Below are positions 1 to 7,514 of a stretch of 17,196 nt of DNA, in pieces; the first letter of the stretch is position 1; every line of letters starts with the position of its first letter. Origin of the DNA: Deltaproteobacteria bacterium (GTDB taxonomy: Bacteria > Desulfobacterota > Desulfobacteria > Desulfobacterales > ETH-SRB1); contig QMMZ01000007.1 in assembly GCA_003647525.1 (NCBI GenBank), forward strand, positions 1 through 17,196, written 5' to 3'. The translations under genes and the position numbers were made by a program. Below the pieces are notes generated by a model. The model was not told where the DNA came from. It saw only the letters and a list, made by a program, of their open reading frames with translations, and ran no database searches.

Positions 1-1881
1 AATCGGGAAATCAAGCTGTCGCCTGGTCGGCTGTCACACAAATGCAACACGCACCTTAACCTTTCAATGGGTAAATATAAGCTGGTCGAGGAATTAAAGG
101 AAATAGCCGGCAAACGTAATGCCCTGATTAATCATATAGATATAAAGGAGTTATGGGAAGTTCTGAATACAGAAAAAAAATGGATAGGTCTTGCCACAAT
201 GACTGAATTCTGTTTCCCGGATGGTCATACTTATGACCATGAATCCGCAGTGGTAAGGGCATTTTTTAAAAACAGATCATATTTTAAATTTAACCGCGAC
301 CGTTTTTTTCCTTATTCGGAAGAGCAGGTCGAACAGATTGCCGGCCAGCAGAAAGAAGCTGCCCGAAAAAATCGTATTATAGATGAGGGCTCTGCCTGGC
401 TAAAAAAAGCGCTTGATATTGAAAAACCTTACTTGCCTGATGATAAAATAGAATGCATGGATATTATTAAATCCTGCTATCTCTTCCAAAAGGAAAGCCC
501 GCATTACTCCATTGGCAAAGCAATTCTTAAAAAAGCAGGTATAGATAACATAGAAATAGTATTCCAGATCCTTGTAAAGCTGGGTGTCTGGGATAAAAAT
601 GAAAATATTGAATTGCACAGATATGAAATCCCGACCGTCTTTTCTGATGAGGTCATGAAAAATGCAACAGACCTGGTCGACAGGCATAAAGACCCCGCCG
701 ACTTTAAAGGCAGGCTGGACCTGACCGACCTCTCTGCAATTACGATAGACGGACAATCAACTCTTGATTTTGATGATGCTATAACCATTGAAGACAAAGG
801 TGATCATTATCTTCTTGGCGTTCATATCACGGATGTCGGCCATTTCATTAAAAAAGAAGATATTATAAACAAAGAGACTGTTAATCGGGGAAGCTCCATT
901 TATATGCCTGACCGGAAAATACCGATGCTGCCTTCATGCCTTGCAGAAAATCTATGCAGTCTGATAGCAGGGGAAGTACGTCCGGCTATAAGTATAATAA
1001 TTAAATTAAGCAGATCGGCTGAAATAATGAATTACAAAATTGTTTCGAGCCTGGTTAAGGTTAAAAGGCAACTAACCTATTATGATGTCAATACGATTGC
1101 CAATGAAGATCACGAAGTGCTTATCCTTCATGATATAGCAAAAAAATTTCGGGAAAAAAGATTAAAGCAGGGCGCAATTCAAATATCTCTGCCTGACATC
1201 AACGTGTGGCTGGACAATGGCAAAGTAAATGTTACAAAAATAAACAGAGAAAGCCCTGGAAGAATGCTTGTTTCAGAAATAATGATCATGGCCAACTGGC
1301 TTATGGCGGAATTCCTTCTGAAACATGATATGCCGGCAATCTTCAGGTCTCAGGCTGAACCAAGGGAACGTCTCTATAAGGGAGAAAAAGGCACACTTTT
1401 TCAAAACTGGATGCAGCGAAAATTCTTGAGTCGTTTTATTTTGAGCCCTGAAGCAGAGAATCACTCAGGCCTTGGATTAAGTGCCTATGTTACCGCAACC
1501 TCTCCGATACGTAAATATTTTGACCTGATTACACAGCGTCAGTTGAGGGGAATCCTTGGGTTAGAAGAGCCTTACACAAAGGAAGAAATAAAAAGTTTAA
1601 TACTGCGCCTTGAACAGCCCATGCGTTATGTATCAAAGCTCCAGCACAGTCGTCACAGGTACTGGTTATTGAAATATCTTGAAAGTAAAATAAGAGAAGA
1701 ACAAGAAGCTATTGTTCTCTCCAGGCGAAAAGAAAATTATCAGGTGCTGCTTACCGAATATATGATTGAGTGTGATCTGCCTATATCCAGCGGTATCAAC
1801 TTAAAGCCGCAGGACCTGATTCGCGTTACAATACAACACGTAAATGCAAGGAAAGATGTTATTTCCGTGTTTGTGAGCTGA
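1..1881 (+). CDS. RNB-domain exoribonuclease (RNase II/R family), 5' end cut by window edge
   Basis: The frame is open from base 1, so the ATG at 67 is probably internal; the 22 codons before it read as ordinary protein. The product should be a processive 3'-to-5' exoribonuclease of the RNase II/R superfamily that degrades RNA in the cytoplasm. Counting from the ATG at 67, the RNB metal site appears as TIDGQSTLDFDDA, with Asp228, Asp234, Asp236 and Asp237 matching the family's catalytic aspartates. A late SPIRKYFDL motif (about 479-487, Arg482) matches the conserved arginine region. The tail after about residue 560 is a short segment probably equivalent to the S1/OB fold. The N-terminal part does not look like classical cold-shock domains, which suggests the shorter RNB branch rather than true RNase R. 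The gene ends about 200 bp from a convergent tRNA gene. Family call is firm; RNase II versus R is not decided. Confidence 0.9.
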   Translation, partial: NREIKLSPGRLSHKCNTHLNLSMGKYKLVEELKEIAGKRNALINHIDIKELWEVLNTEKKWIGLATMTEFCFPDGHTYDHESAVVRAFFKNRSYFKFNRDRFFPYSEEQVEQIAGQQKEAARKNRIIDEGSAWLKKALDIEKPYLPDDKIECMDIIKSCYLFQKESPHYSIGKAILKKAGIDNIEIVFQILVKLGVWDKNENIELHRYEIPTVFSDEVMKNATDLVDRHKDPADFKGRLDLTDLSAITIDGQSTLDFDDAITIEDKGDHYLLGVHITDVGHFIKKEDIINKETVNRGSSIYMPDRKIPMLPSCLAENLCSLIAGEVRPAISIIIKLSRSAEIMNYKIVSSLVKVKRQLTYYDVNTIANEDHEVLILHDIAKKFREKRLKQGAIQISLPDINVWLDNGKVNVTKINRESPGRMLVSEIMIMANWLMAEFLLKHDMPAIFRSQAEPRERLYKGEKGTLFQNWMQRKFLSRFILSPEAENHSGLGLSAYVTATSPIRKYFDLITQRQLRGILGLEEPYTKEEIKSLILRLEQPMRYVSKLQHSRHRYWLLKYLESKIREEQEAIVLSRRKENYQVLLTEYMIECDLPISSGINLKPQDLIRVTIQHVNARKDVISVFVS

Positions 1882-2084
1882 TAATGCTTGCCGTCAATGT
1901 AGAATAAGTCCCTTCGCAAACCCTCGGATACCAATTGTTTTGAATGTAAAACCGCTAAATTAAAGCCTTAAAAAAACAATAACTTATTTTGAAAATCATC
2001 GTAAATGAGGGTTGGAATTTGGTTTTCAGACATTAAAAAAGGTTTGCGATTTTGTTTGTAACTCTTTGACTTTGATTTTATAAT

Positions 2085-2159
2085 TGGTGATCCCACGGGG
2101 AATTGAACCCCGGTTTCCGGCGTGAGAGGCCGGCGTCCTGACCGCTAGACGATGGGACC
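2085..2159 (-). tRNA. tRNA-Glu (anticodon CUC)
   Basis: Read on the minus strand, the 75-nt sequence folds as a cloverleaf. The 7-bp acceptor stem GGTCCCA pairs with TGGGATC (one G-U). The anticodon arm CCGGC-CTCTCAC-GCCGG presents CTC, the T arm contains GGTTCAATTCC, and the discriminator A is followed by an encoded CCA. Anticodon CUC reads GAG, so this is tRNA-Glu. A consensus-like promoter lies about 37 bp upstream, so it can be transcribed separately from the operon above it. No clear T-rich terminator hairpin is visible directly downstream. Confidence 0.96.
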
Positions 2160-2195
2160 ATTTAATTCTTAAAACCTAAGTTGAAGTTGAGCATG

Positions 2196-2222
2196 ATTAT
2201 AGAAAAGGGTATGCTTTGTCAA
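2196..2222 (-). promoter_or_regulatory. Sigma-70-type promoter for tRNA-Glu
   Basis: On the minus strand a perfect TTGACA (2222-2217) and a perfect TATAAT (2201-2196) are separated by 15 bp, shorter than the ideal 17. Transcription would begin near 2189, giving a leader of about 30 nt before the mature tRNA 5' end at 2159. It lies just after the stop codon of the upstream small membrane-protein gene. Confidence 0.7.
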
Positions 2223-2232
2223 ATATTATTTT

Positions 2233-2445
2233 CTATAGATTTGAATACTTCTTAATCCTTTTACCCTTTCTGAAACCAAAAACGAAATATATTATACAAC
2301 CGATAAAAGGGATAAGAGCAATTATTCCCCATATAAACTTATATGCCAGTTTACCAAAATCCTTCCTAGCTATATCAAATATAGCCAGACAGGTTATTAC
2401 GTAGAACGCTATACCAAGACCTATAAAAAATGTTGTGGTATTCAA
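2233..2445 (-). CDS. Small PLDc_N-like membrane protein, 70 aa, TTG start
   Basis: The protein has two hydrophobic segments. The first, at about residues 5-22, contains FFIGLGIAFYVITCLAI; the second, at about 38-55, contains WGIIALIPFIGCIIYFVFG. A basic tail, RKGKRIKK, follows. The order of helix, polar linker, Trp, LIP.IGCIIYF.FG matches the phospholipase D nuclease N-terminal (PLDc_N) type of small inner-membrane protein, whose role is not established. The frame stays open to an ATG at 2589, but that extension is encoded by the inserted repeat element. The TTG at 2445 follows the ribosome-binding sequence GAAAGGA with 5-nt spacing, so I chose it. Before the element inserted, this start lay 2 nt after the stop of the upstream transglycosylase gene, indicating translational coupling. 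Confidence 0.7.
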   Translation of the reverse strand: MNTTTFFIGLGIAFYVITCLAIFDIARKDFGKLAYKFIWGIIALIPFIGCIIYFVFGFRKGKRIKKYSNL

Positions 2446-2464
2446 TTTTATCCTTTCAATAGTT

Positions 2465-2621
2465 TTGATAAACTCACAAAAACTCGAAATTGGGACGGCA
2501 AAGTAAAAAACTTCGGTTTCAAGGCACGCAAGTCCTGAGGAGAGAGGCGTACTTATAGCTACGCCGCAATGACGAAGGATGCAGCGCAACGCAGAAAATG
2601 GACTTTTTACGAAGCCGTCAA
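2465..2621. mobile_element. 157-bp MITE-like element with 5-bp target duplication
   Basis: The ends are imperfect inverted repeats: TTGATAAACTCACAAAAACT at 2465, and at the other end, read inward on the minus strand, TTGACGGCTTCGTAAAAAGT. The element is flanked by TAGTT on both sides (2460-2464 and 2622-2626), extendable to CAATAGTT if the terminal CAA is counted. The interior holds a hairpin, GGCGTA/TACGCC (2546-2551 and 2560-2565), next to a purine run GAGGAGAGAGG. There is no coding capacity for a transposase, so mobility would need help in trans. The element supplies the last codons and stop of the upstream mltB-like gene and a false N-terminal extension to the downstream small gene. The core resembles that of the element at 16611-16716. 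Confidence 0.8.
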
Positions 2622-3497
2622 TAGTTCAGATATTTTTAATATCGTATCTACATAGTAGTTACTATGGTTATAACAATAAATGACCTTATGGGCATCTTTT
2701 CCGTCTATTCCCGGATGCCATCCGTAATGGCCAAGATATGTTGCTATACTTATTATAGCATCGGCATGGTTAAAAAGATCAACACTTCCATCTCCGTCCC
2801 CATCTTTTGCAAATGCAAGAATGCTGCTTGGCATGAATTGAGCTATACCCAATGCCCCCGCAAAAGAGCCATTAATGATAGCTGGATCAATTCCTTCCCT
2901 GTTTACATATTTAATGAAAGCTTTGAGTTCTGAATATGCCCATTTTGATTTCCTGTCTGACCACTTATTGAATTCTTCCCCTGTAAGACTACAAGAGCTT
3001 GAATTCTTATCCCAAACCATCTCACGGATGTTTAAATCCGACAAAGAAGCCAGAGTTGAAAGAGTGTTTAAAATAGATCTGTTCCCAATAACTTTTCCAA
3101 GTCTTGTTTCAACTAAAATTATAGCAGTTATAATTGTTTTGTCCACACGGTATATTCTTTCTGCCCTTGAAAGCTCTGTATTATATTTCTTCATATATTT
3201 CTTTGCCTTCTTAATGGAGCTTCTGGAAGTGAACTGATCGTAATTTAATTTAGCTTCTCTATGCACGAAATATCGAGAAACACCTTTAAAATCAAAATAG
3301 ACCTCTGGTCTGTTGTATAAATCCTTTAGCTCGCCTTTAACAAAACCTTCTATTATGAGTCTTTGCTGAAGAGATTCAAAATATACCCTGCTGTTATCTG
3401 CAATAGCCTGGTTTTGAAAGCATGGCACGGCAATTAATATCAACAAACCTGTAAACGGAACTATAATTGTGCTGTAGTTAATTTTAATAGGCATCAT
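2607..3497 (-). CDS. MltB-like lytic murein transglycosylase (SLT_2/GH103)
   Basis: This 296-aa exported enzyme should cleave the MurNAc-GlcNAc bond of peptidoglycan, leaving 1,6-anhydro-MurNAc ends. Residues 10-25 are hydrophobic and a signal-peptidase site is plausible after AIA (31-33). Cys26 is in AVPC, a poor lipobox, so it is probably not a lipoprotein. The SLT_2 fold shows ILVETRLG with catalytic Glu130, SFAGALGIAQFMPSS (211-225), DGDGDGSVDLFN (232-243) and a final YNHSNYYV. Two adjacent ATGs (3497 and 3494) are possible starts and neither has a strong Shine-Dalgarno. The last residues, Thr-Ala-Ser, and the stop come from the inserted element at 2465-2621; the uninterrupted gene would have ended Lys-Gly-stop. 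The upstream histidinol-phosphatase gene is 26 bp away on the same strand, so the two are probably co-transcribed. Confidence 0.88.
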   Translation of the reverse strand: MMPIKINYSTIIVPFTGLLILIAVPCFQNQAIADNSRVYFESLQQRLIIEGFVKGELKDLYNRPEVYFDFKGVSRYFVHREAKLNYDQFTSRSSIKKAKKYMKKYNTELSRAERIYRVDKTIITAIILVETRLGKVIGNRSILNTLSTLASLSDLNIREMVWDKNSSSCSLTGEEFNKWSDRKSKWAYSELKAFIKYVNREGIDPAIINGSFAGALGIAQFMPSSILAFAKDGDGDGSVDLFNHADAIISIATYLGHYGWHPGIDGKDAHKVIYCYNHSNYYVDTILKISELLTAS

Positions 3498-3523
3498 CTT
3501 ATAATATACTTAATTTTAAGGGT

Positions 3524-4327
3524 TTAAGCGAATATATTTTCAATAGGAATCATTTTAAGACATCGCTTTTCAAAGGTGGCTATATGGCTGTATCCAGCCG
3601 AAATTAGCAATGGCAATGCCTTATCATAATGCTGACCAACGCTTTCGGGCTTATGAGCATCTGACCCAAGAGTAAAAAAAATCCCCTTTTCAAAACATTT
3701 TTCTATAATTTCTCTGGAAGGATAAGCCTCATTAACTGGATGATTATATCCGCTTGTATTAAGCTCCAATGATAAACCCTTCTTTTTTATCTTTGATAAT
3801 ATCTCATTTATTTCTTTATCAAAAGTTTTTAAAGGCCTCCTTCCAAATTTTTTCAACAAATCAAAATGACAAATTATATCATAATAATTATAATCCAGCA
3901 TCTTATCAAACTTTTCAAGGTAAAGGCCGTAAATATAATTTGTGTCATTTTCTCCCTGGCTCCATCGTGAGCCATGACTTACTACGTTAATGCCATCAAG
4001 AAAATGCAGAGAACTCCCAATAACATCAAATGAATACATCCCCACAATATCTCTGATAAGGCCGGTATGCTCCGGACAAAAATCAACCTCCAGGCCAGCT
4101 TTAATATTAATAATGTCCCTGTATTTATGTTTAAAAAGCTGAATCGCCTGAAAATAAAACGGGACCTCGCCTGGCGTCATAGAAAGCCTGTTTGCAGGCT
4201 CAGAGATAATCAGATGATCCAGAAAGCATATCTCTTTTAAGCCTATATCAACGGCTTTTTGTATGTATGCCCCCATTACACCTTCTGCATGGTTGCAAAG
4301 GGAAGTATGTACGTGATAATCGATCAT
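3524..4327 (-). CDS. PHP-family histidinol phosphatase-like hydrolase
   Basis: The 267-aa protein is a metal-dependent PHP-domain phosphoesterase of the HisK/HisJ type, expected to dephosphorylate L-histidinol phosphate in histidine synthesis. The metal-ligand pattern of the fold is present: YHVHTS with His5 and His7, LDH (Asp37, His38), GLEVDF (Glu80), SSLHF (His108), CHFD (His154) and GSDAH (Asp223, His225). Its length is normal for the family. The start ATG at 4327 lacks an obvious Shine-Dalgarno. Its minus-strand neighbours are an MltB-like gene and a small membrane-protein gene, which give no histidine context, so a different phosphate ester is possible. A heptamer palindrome sits just upstream. 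Confidence 0.85.
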   Translation of the reverse strand: MIDYHVHTSLCNHAEGVMGAYIQKAVDIGLKEICFLDHLIISEPANRLSMTPGEVPFYFQAIQLFKHKYRDIINIKAGLEVDFCPEHTGLIRDIVGMYSFDVIGSSLHFLDGINVVSHGSRWSQGENDTNYIYGLYLEKFDKMLDYNYYDIICHFDLLKKFGRRPLKTFDKEINEILSKIKKKGLSLELNTSGYNHPVNEAYPSREIIEKCFEKGIFFTLGSDAHKPESVGQHYDKALPLLISAGYSHIATFEKRCLKMIPIENIFA

Positions 4328-4345
4328 ATAAATATAAGTTCAGAG

Positions 4346-4420
4346 GGTTCACGGTTGTCGGTTTACAGTTAACAGTTTTATGTTTTGATCAACCGTTAAC
4401 TGTTAACCGTAAACAGCTAC
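4346..4420. repeat. Heptamer-based palindromic repeat, copy A
   Basis: The left half reads in GTT-initial 7-mers (GTTCACG, GTTGTCG, GTTTACA, GTTAACA, GTTTTAT). The right half is largely complementary: AACTGTTAACCGTAAAC (4398-4414) pairs with GTTTACAGTTAACAGTT (4361-4377) with one mismatch, so the unit can form a long stem. Bases 4347-4387 are identical to 8438-8478 of copy C. It lies between the divergent histidinol-phosphatase and radA genes and ends CCGTAAACAGCTAC, an end shared with the inverted repeat at 9253-9349. Confidence 0.85.
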
Positions 4421-4492
4421 TTGTAAGTATCTAAATGACATGATATAAATCTAAATGTCAAATAATACATACTCCATCAGAAATTGGTTAAC

Positions 4493-5860
4493 ATGAAAAA
4501 AGTCTCTAAAACAGTTTTTTGCTGCCAGGCATGTGGATATCAAACACCTAAATGGATGGGGAAATGCCCTGACTGCGGACAATGGAAAACCTTTGTAGAA
4601 GAAGTGCAAACATTGAAGCCCTCTCAAGAAGCAAGGCGTAATACATTATCTCTTCAAGCAAAACCTGTCCCCATTAACTCAATTAAACTTGAGGATGAAT
4701 ATCGTCTATTAACCGGAATCAGCGAATTTGACAGGGTTTTGGGAGGCGGGCTTGTCCCTGGCACCCTTGTGCTTATAGGTGGTACTCCCGGAATAGGCAA
4801 ATCCACTCTAATGTTGCAGGCGTTGCACGGCCTTGCAAACATGGGACACAAGGTACTTTATGTTTCCGGAGAGGAATCAATTAAACAAATAAGCTTGAGG
4901 AGTAAACGGCTTTCAACTGTCTCCACCGATTTGCTGGTAGCTTCAGAGATAGATATAGAATCCATACAGATAATGATTGAAGAAACCAGGCCGGATGTGC
5001 TTGTAATAGATTCTATCCAGACCATGTTTAACGCTGACCTTACTTCTGCCCCTGGAAGTGTTAGTCAGGTCAGGGAGTCAGCCATTAAACTCATGTTCAT
5101 AGCCAAAAAAACAAGTGTTCCAATATTTCTGGTTGGGCATGTGACAAAAGATGGTGCCATAGCCGGCCCCAGACTTCTGGAACATATGGTAGATACGGTT
5201 CTTTATTTTGAAGGTGATAGAAATCATGTTTTCAGAATTTTGCGTGCCGTTAAAAACAGGTTTGGATCGACCAACGAAATAGGCGTATTTGAAATGAATG
5301 AAATCGGCCTTACAGAAGTTGTAAATCCTTCTGCGGTATTTCTTTCAGAACGTCCTGTAAATACAGCGGGATCAGTTGTAACTTCCAGCATGGAAGGTAC
5401 CAGACCGATACTTGTTGAACTTCAGGCTTTAGCCAGCAGTACAAATTTTGGAACACCCAGAAGGACAGTTCTTGGTCTTGACCAAAATCGGGTTTCCCTG
5501 CTTGTAGCTGTTATGGAAAAAAAATTAGGTATGGATTTAATGGGACACGATATCTTTATGAATGTGGCTGGGGGTGTAAAAGTAGATGAGCCGGCAATTG
5601 ATATGGGAATTATTTCCGCCATCGCATCAAGCTTTTTAGATAAACCTGTTTCTAATGCAACACTTGTTCTTGGTGAAGTAGGATTGACAGGTGAAGTCAG
5701 AGCTGTGAGCCATATTGAAACCAGAGTTAATGAAACAAAAAAAATGGGTTTTTCAAGGTGTCTTGTGCCGAAAAGCAACCTGAAGCGTATGACCGAAGTA
5801 AAAGGCATAGATGTTATAGGGGTAAAAACAGTATCAGAAACTATTGAAATCCTGTTTTGA
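4493..5860 (+). CDS. radA: DNA repair protein RadA
   Basis: RadA (Sms) is a RecA-like DnaB-type ATPase that acts in homologous recombination by promoting branch migration and strand loading. Numbered from the ATG at 4493 (455 aa), the N-terminal zinc finger is C11-x2-C14 ... C25-x2-C28 within a CGYQTPKWMGKCPDCGQW context. Walker A GGTPGIGKST spans 96-105, Walker B is in VLVIDSIQ (about 169-176), and the RadA signature KNRFG is at 254-258. The Lon-like C-terminal domain contains VAGGVKVDEPAIDMG and GEVGLTGEVR. Length is typical. A TTG at 4484 is in frame, but the ATG puts the zinc finger at the usual distance from the N terminus. No strong Shine-Dalgarno is seen. The stop overlaps the rlmE start by one base. 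Confidence 0.97.
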   Translation: MKKVSKTVFCCQACGYQTPKWMGKCPDCGQWKTFVEEVQTLKPSQEARRNTLSLQAKPVPINSIKLEDEYRLLTGISEFDRVLGGGLVPGTLVLIGGTPGIGKSTLMLQALHGLANMGHKVLYVSGEESIKQISLRSKRLSTVSTDLLVASEIDIESIQIMIEETRPDVLVIDSIQTMFNADLTSAPGSVSQVRESAIKLMFIAKKTSVPIFLVGHVTKDGAIAGPRLLEHMVDTVLYFEGDRNHVFRILRAVKNRFGSTNEIGVFEMNEIGLTEVVNPSAVFLSERPVNTAGSVVTSSMEGTRPILVELQALASSTNFGTPRRTVLGLDQNRVSLLVAVMEKKLGMDLMGHDIFMNVAGGVKVDEPAIDMGIISAIASSFLDKPVSNATLVLGEVGLTGEVRAVSHIETRVNETKKMGFSRCLVPKSNLKRMTEVKGIDVIGVKTVSETIEILF

Positions 5861-6462
5861 TGAGACGCAAAACATCAAAAAATAAAGGGTGGAAAGATCA
5901 TTATTCCACACTGGCTAAAAAAGAAAATTTTCCGGCAAGATCGGTTTATAAACTCAAGGAAATACAGCAAAAATACAATTTAATTAAAAAGGGAGACAGA
6001 GTTCTTGATCTGGGTTGTTCGCCGGGATCCTGGCTTATCTATGCAGCAGAGCTGACGGGTAAAAAAGGCCGGGTAATTGGAGTTGACCTGAAGCCTTTAT
6101 CTGTAAAAATTCCATCAAACGCCAGGATATATACCAAAGACATTCTCTCTATTGACGATGAGTTTTATGAGTTAACAGGAAAAGGTTTTAACGTTATTTT
6201 AAGTGATATGGCACCGGCTACAACCGGGAATAAAAGTGTTGATGCTGCGAGATCATTTAACCTCTGCGAAGCAGCCCTGTCCATTGCTCAAAAAACTCTG
6301 ATGCCAGGAGGATCGTTTGTTTGCAAGATCTTTCAGGGTGAAGATTTTAAAAAATTTTCAGATTTAGTAAAGGCCGGCTTTAAAAAGAGCAGGATTTTCA
6401 AACCAAAAAGCAGCCGAAAAGCGAGTAAAGAGATTTATATAATCGGATTGGATAAAAATTAA
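5860..6462 (+). CDS. rlmE: 23S rRNA 2'-O-methyltransferase RlmE (FtsJ/RrmJ)
   Basis: RlmE methylates the 2'-OH of the 23S rRNA A-loop uridine (U2552 in E. coli) using SAM during late large-subunit assembly. The 200-aa product has the SAM-binding motif DLGCSPGSW (50-58). It also has the full K-D-K-E catalytic set expected from E. coli RrmJ: Lys31 in VYKLKEIQQ, Asp116 in SDMAPATTGN, Lys156 in VCKIFQGEDF and Glu191 in SKEIYIIG. The start ATG shares its A with the radA stop (TGATG), so translation is probably coupled to radA; a TTG one codon earlier is the alternative. The length is close to the E. coli enzyme. Confidence 0.96.
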   Translation: MRRKTSKNKGWKDHYSTLAKKENFPARSVYKLKEIQQKYNLIKKGDRVLDLGCSPGSWLIYAAELTGKKGRVIGVDLKPLSVKIPSNARIYTKDILSIDDEFYELTGKGFNVILSDMAPATTGNKSVDAARSFNLCEAALSIAQKTLMPGGSFVCKIFQGEDFKKFSDLVKAGFKKSRIFKPKSSRKASKEIYIIGLDKN

Positions 6463-6471
6463 AATAATAAT

Positions 6472-6650
6472 TTACCACGGATTTTCACGGAACTACACTG
6501 AATTATCAAAATAGTCTGTTCAAATTTAATCAACAGATTACGAACATTGTTCAGATTTTCGTGAGTTGTTGGGACAAATTTTCAGAAGTTTACTGTAGTG
6601 TAGTTCATTGTTTACAATTTTCAGTGAAACTCCGTGTCATTCCGTGGTGA
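6472..6650. repeat. ACCACGGA-type inverted repeat between rlmE and yebC
   Basis: The arms 6472-6501 and 6621-6650 are inverted copies matching at roughly 24 of 30 positions (ACCACGGA...TTTCACGG against CCGTG...TCCGTGGTGA). Nested inside, AACTACACT (6491-6499) has a perfect complement AGTGTAGTT (6597-6605). The pair spans almost the whole 225-bp gap between rlmE and yebC. There is no ORF inside. It could act as a transcription attenuator or be a non-autonomous repeat. Confidence 0.75.
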
Positions 6651-6687
6651 ATTTTTACAAATTAGACTGTAGATTCAGGAGGAAAAT

Positions 6688-7434
6688 ATGTCAGGTCATA
6701 GCAAGTGGTCTTCCATTAAACATAAAAAAGGTGCAACTGATGCCAAACGCGGCAAAATTTTCACAAAACTCATAAAGGAAATTACTGTAGCGGCTCGTAT
6801 GGGGGGAGGAGGAGACCCTGCATCAAACCCAAGGTTGAGAACGGCAATCCAGGCAGCAAAAAGCGAAAATATGCCCAAGGACAATATTGAAAGAGCCATA
6901 AAAAAGGGAACCGGAGAACTCGAAGGAGTAAATTACGAAGATATTATTTACGAAGGGTACGGCCCGGGCGGCACAGCTATTTTAATTGAATCACTTACTG
7001 ACAACAAAAACAGGGCTGTTGCTGATATTCGCCACATTCTGAGCAAATCCGGAGGGAATTTGGGTGAAAACGGCTGTGTTTCGTGGATGTTTGACAAGAA
7101 AGGATATATTGTTGTCGAAAACAACGAACTCGATGAAGAAGCTTTGATGGAAATCGCCATAGATGCAGGCGCTGAAGATGTGAGAGAGGATGAAAGTAAT
7201 TTTGAAATTATCACCGAGCTTCAGGATTTTGAATCAGTTAAAACAGCAATAGACAAAGAATCAATACCTTACATTGTAGCTGAAATAACCATGCTTCCAA
7301 AGTCAACAGTAAATTTAGAAGGCAAAGAGGCGGAACAACTGGTAAGATTGATGGAAAATCTTGAGGACTGTGATGATGTGCAAAAAGTATATACTAATGC
7401 AGATATACCGGAAGAAATTTTAGACAATATGTAA
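6688..7434 (+). CDS. yebC: YebC/PmpR family DNA-binding or translation factor
   Basis: This 248-aa protein is a standard-length member of the YebC/PmpR (DUF28/TACO1) family. It begins with the hallmark [27 protein letters not shown] region and continues with [28 protein letters not shown] and YEGYGPGG. Family members have been described as transcriptional regulators and, more recently, as translation factors that relieve ribosome stalling at proline-rich stretches; the sequence does not choose between these. The start is unambiguous: a perfect AGGAGG at 6677-6682 precedes the ATG by 5 nt, the strongest ribosome-binding site in the window. ruvC, a common neighbour of this family, is not next to it here. 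Confidence 0.96.
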   Translation: MSGHSKWSSIKHKKGATDAKRGKIFTKLIKEITVAARMGGGGDPASNPRLRTAIQAAKSENMPKDNIERAIKKGTGELEGVNYEDIIYEGYGPGGTAILIESLTDNKNRAVADIRHILSKSGGNLGENGCVSWMFDKKGYIVVENNELDEEALMEIAIDAGAEDVREDESNFEIITELQDFESVKTAIDKESIPYIVAEITMLPKSTVNLEGKEAEQLVRLMENLEDCDDVQKVYTNADIPEEILDNM

Positions 7435-7441
7435 TTAATAA

Positions 7442-7508
7442 AGAGGTTTACGGTTTACGGTTTACGGTTAGTCGTCTTTTAACCTTGAACCCAAAACCGT
7501 GAACCTCT
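7442..7508. terminator. Heptamer palindrome B, probable bidirectional terminator
   Basis: Lying between the convergent yebC and nadA stops, AGAGGTTTACGGTTT (7442-7456) pairs with AAACCGTGAACCTCT (7494-7508) with a single mismatch. The left arm carries three tandem copies of the 7-mer GGTTTAC (7445-7465). The position between convergent genes and the strong stem suggest a bidirectional terminator, although no long T-tract follows either arm. It belongs to the same heptamer repeat family as copies A, C and D. Confidence 0.65.
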
Positions 7509-7514
7509 CATTAG

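Noticed and set aside
1913..2049. Inverted pair TTCGCAAACC / GGTTTGCGA flanking the gap between the RNB gene and tRNA-Glu
   Set aside because: Only 9-10 bp match at about 120-bp separation in AT-rich DNA and no target duplication is visible; it could be chance.
2446..2589. ATG at 2589 as the start of the PLDc_N-like protein (118 aa)
   Set aside because: The extra 48 residues are mostly translated from the inserted element, whereas the TTG at 2445 has a well-placed AAAGGA and fits the reconstructed empty site.
4484..4492. TTG at 4484 as radA start
   Set aside because: There is no better ribosome-binding site, and the ATG at 4493 gives the usual short lead into the zinc finger.
7442..7468. 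Tandem GGTTTAC units as a CRISPR-like or telomere-like array
   Set aside because: There are only three units with no spacers, and the unit is one arm of a palindrome between convergent genes.
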